This document shows positions 63,961 through 64,000 of a stretch of 64,000 nt of DNA, in pieces; within the stretch, counting starts at the first letter, position 1, and every line of letters begins with the position of its first letter. The translations under genes were made by a program, and so were the position numbers. This stretch comes from Bizionia argentinensis JUB59 (GTDB lineage Bacteria > Bacteroidota > Bacteroidia > Flavobacteriales > Flavobacteriaceae): assembly GCF_000224335.1 (NCBI RefSeq), contig NZ_AFXZ01000050.1, positions 22,566 through 86,565 of the forward strand, given 5' to 3'. The notes under the pieces were generated by a model that worked only from the letters and a program-made list of their open reading frames with translations, did not search any database and had not been told where the DNA came from.

Positions 63961-64000
63961 TAAGCGATAATATTAAGATTATTCTCTTTTAAAATATTAA

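Overview
The window comes from the chromosome of a member of the Bacteroidetes, most likely the family Flavobacteriaceae. It is AT-rich. Several promoters fit the Bacteroidetes pattern TTG-N17-19-TAnnTTTG. Most genes lack a Shine-Dalgarno sequence, with rpsU the clear exception. The tmRNA tag reads GENNYALAA, and the gene content (DUF4369 lipoproteins, SprB-like repeat, FdtA/FdtB sugar genes, LolE-type permease) is typical of marine flavobacteria. The genus cannot be fixed from the sequence alone.

Layout. 1-3.5 kb: a ribbon-helix-helix protein, a DUF819 membrane protein, a DUF4369 lipoprotein, a decayed outer-membrane barrel gene and a self-contained tRNA-Thr unit. 3.6-7.2 kb: an idi-queD-manA operon facing prfC. 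7.4-21.5 kb (minus strand): the information-processing block tRNA-Thr, tRNA-Tyr, tRNA-Gly, tRNA-Thr, tuf, tRNA-Trp, secE, nusG, rplK, rplA, rplJ, rplL, rpoB, rpoC, followed by a DUF3467 gene whose 3' end has been tandemly copied. 21.5-23.3 kb: hpf, xerC and rpsU. 23.4-31.7 kb (minus): a carboxypeptidase-regulatory-like protein, a fused alanine/sodium symporter with HhH and acyl-CoA dehydrogenase genes, and a DUF2851-PspC-potassium channel operon. 31.8-41.4 kb: mixed housekeeping genes, including a HipA-like kinase/DUF3037 pair, a cysteine synthase, a LolE-like permease head-to-head with a DUF1343 lipoprotein, a sterol desaturase, a methyltransferase, a stretch of CGCAAAG repeats and an amidohydrolase. 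41.6-46.5 kb: a giant TPR protein with an outer-membrane barrel protein. 46.7-55.4 kb: an FtsE-like ATPase and a surface-polysaccharide locus (four glycosyltransferases, FdtA-like isomerase, FdtB-like transaminase, flippase, FemAB/GNAT transferase) whose genes alternate in direction. 55.6-64 kb: ygjV, typA, kdsA, small enzymes, a LYS1-like dehydrogenase and ssrA (tmRNA).

How it works together. The 21.5-8 kb block is one long translation/transcription operon, apparently started by a textbook promoter that sits inside the hpf terminator region. Hairpins in the rplL-rpoB and rpoB-rpoC gaps suggest tuning within it. The 47-55 kb locus should build and export an amino-deoxysugar-containing glycan; kdsA supplies Kdo for lipopolysaccharide.

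The most notable signals are the strong Shine-Dalgarno of rpsU in a genome that otherwise avoids them; two genes (DUF3467 and acyl-CoA dehydrogenase) that carry extra copies of their own 3' ends downstream; interleaved, mutually blocking promoters between two glycosyltransferase genes; a transporter fused to a predicted periplasmic SprB/barrel-sandwich module; and an overlapping HipA-like kinase/DUF3037 gene pair. No CRISPR array, rRNA operon, insertion sequence or prophage was seen.
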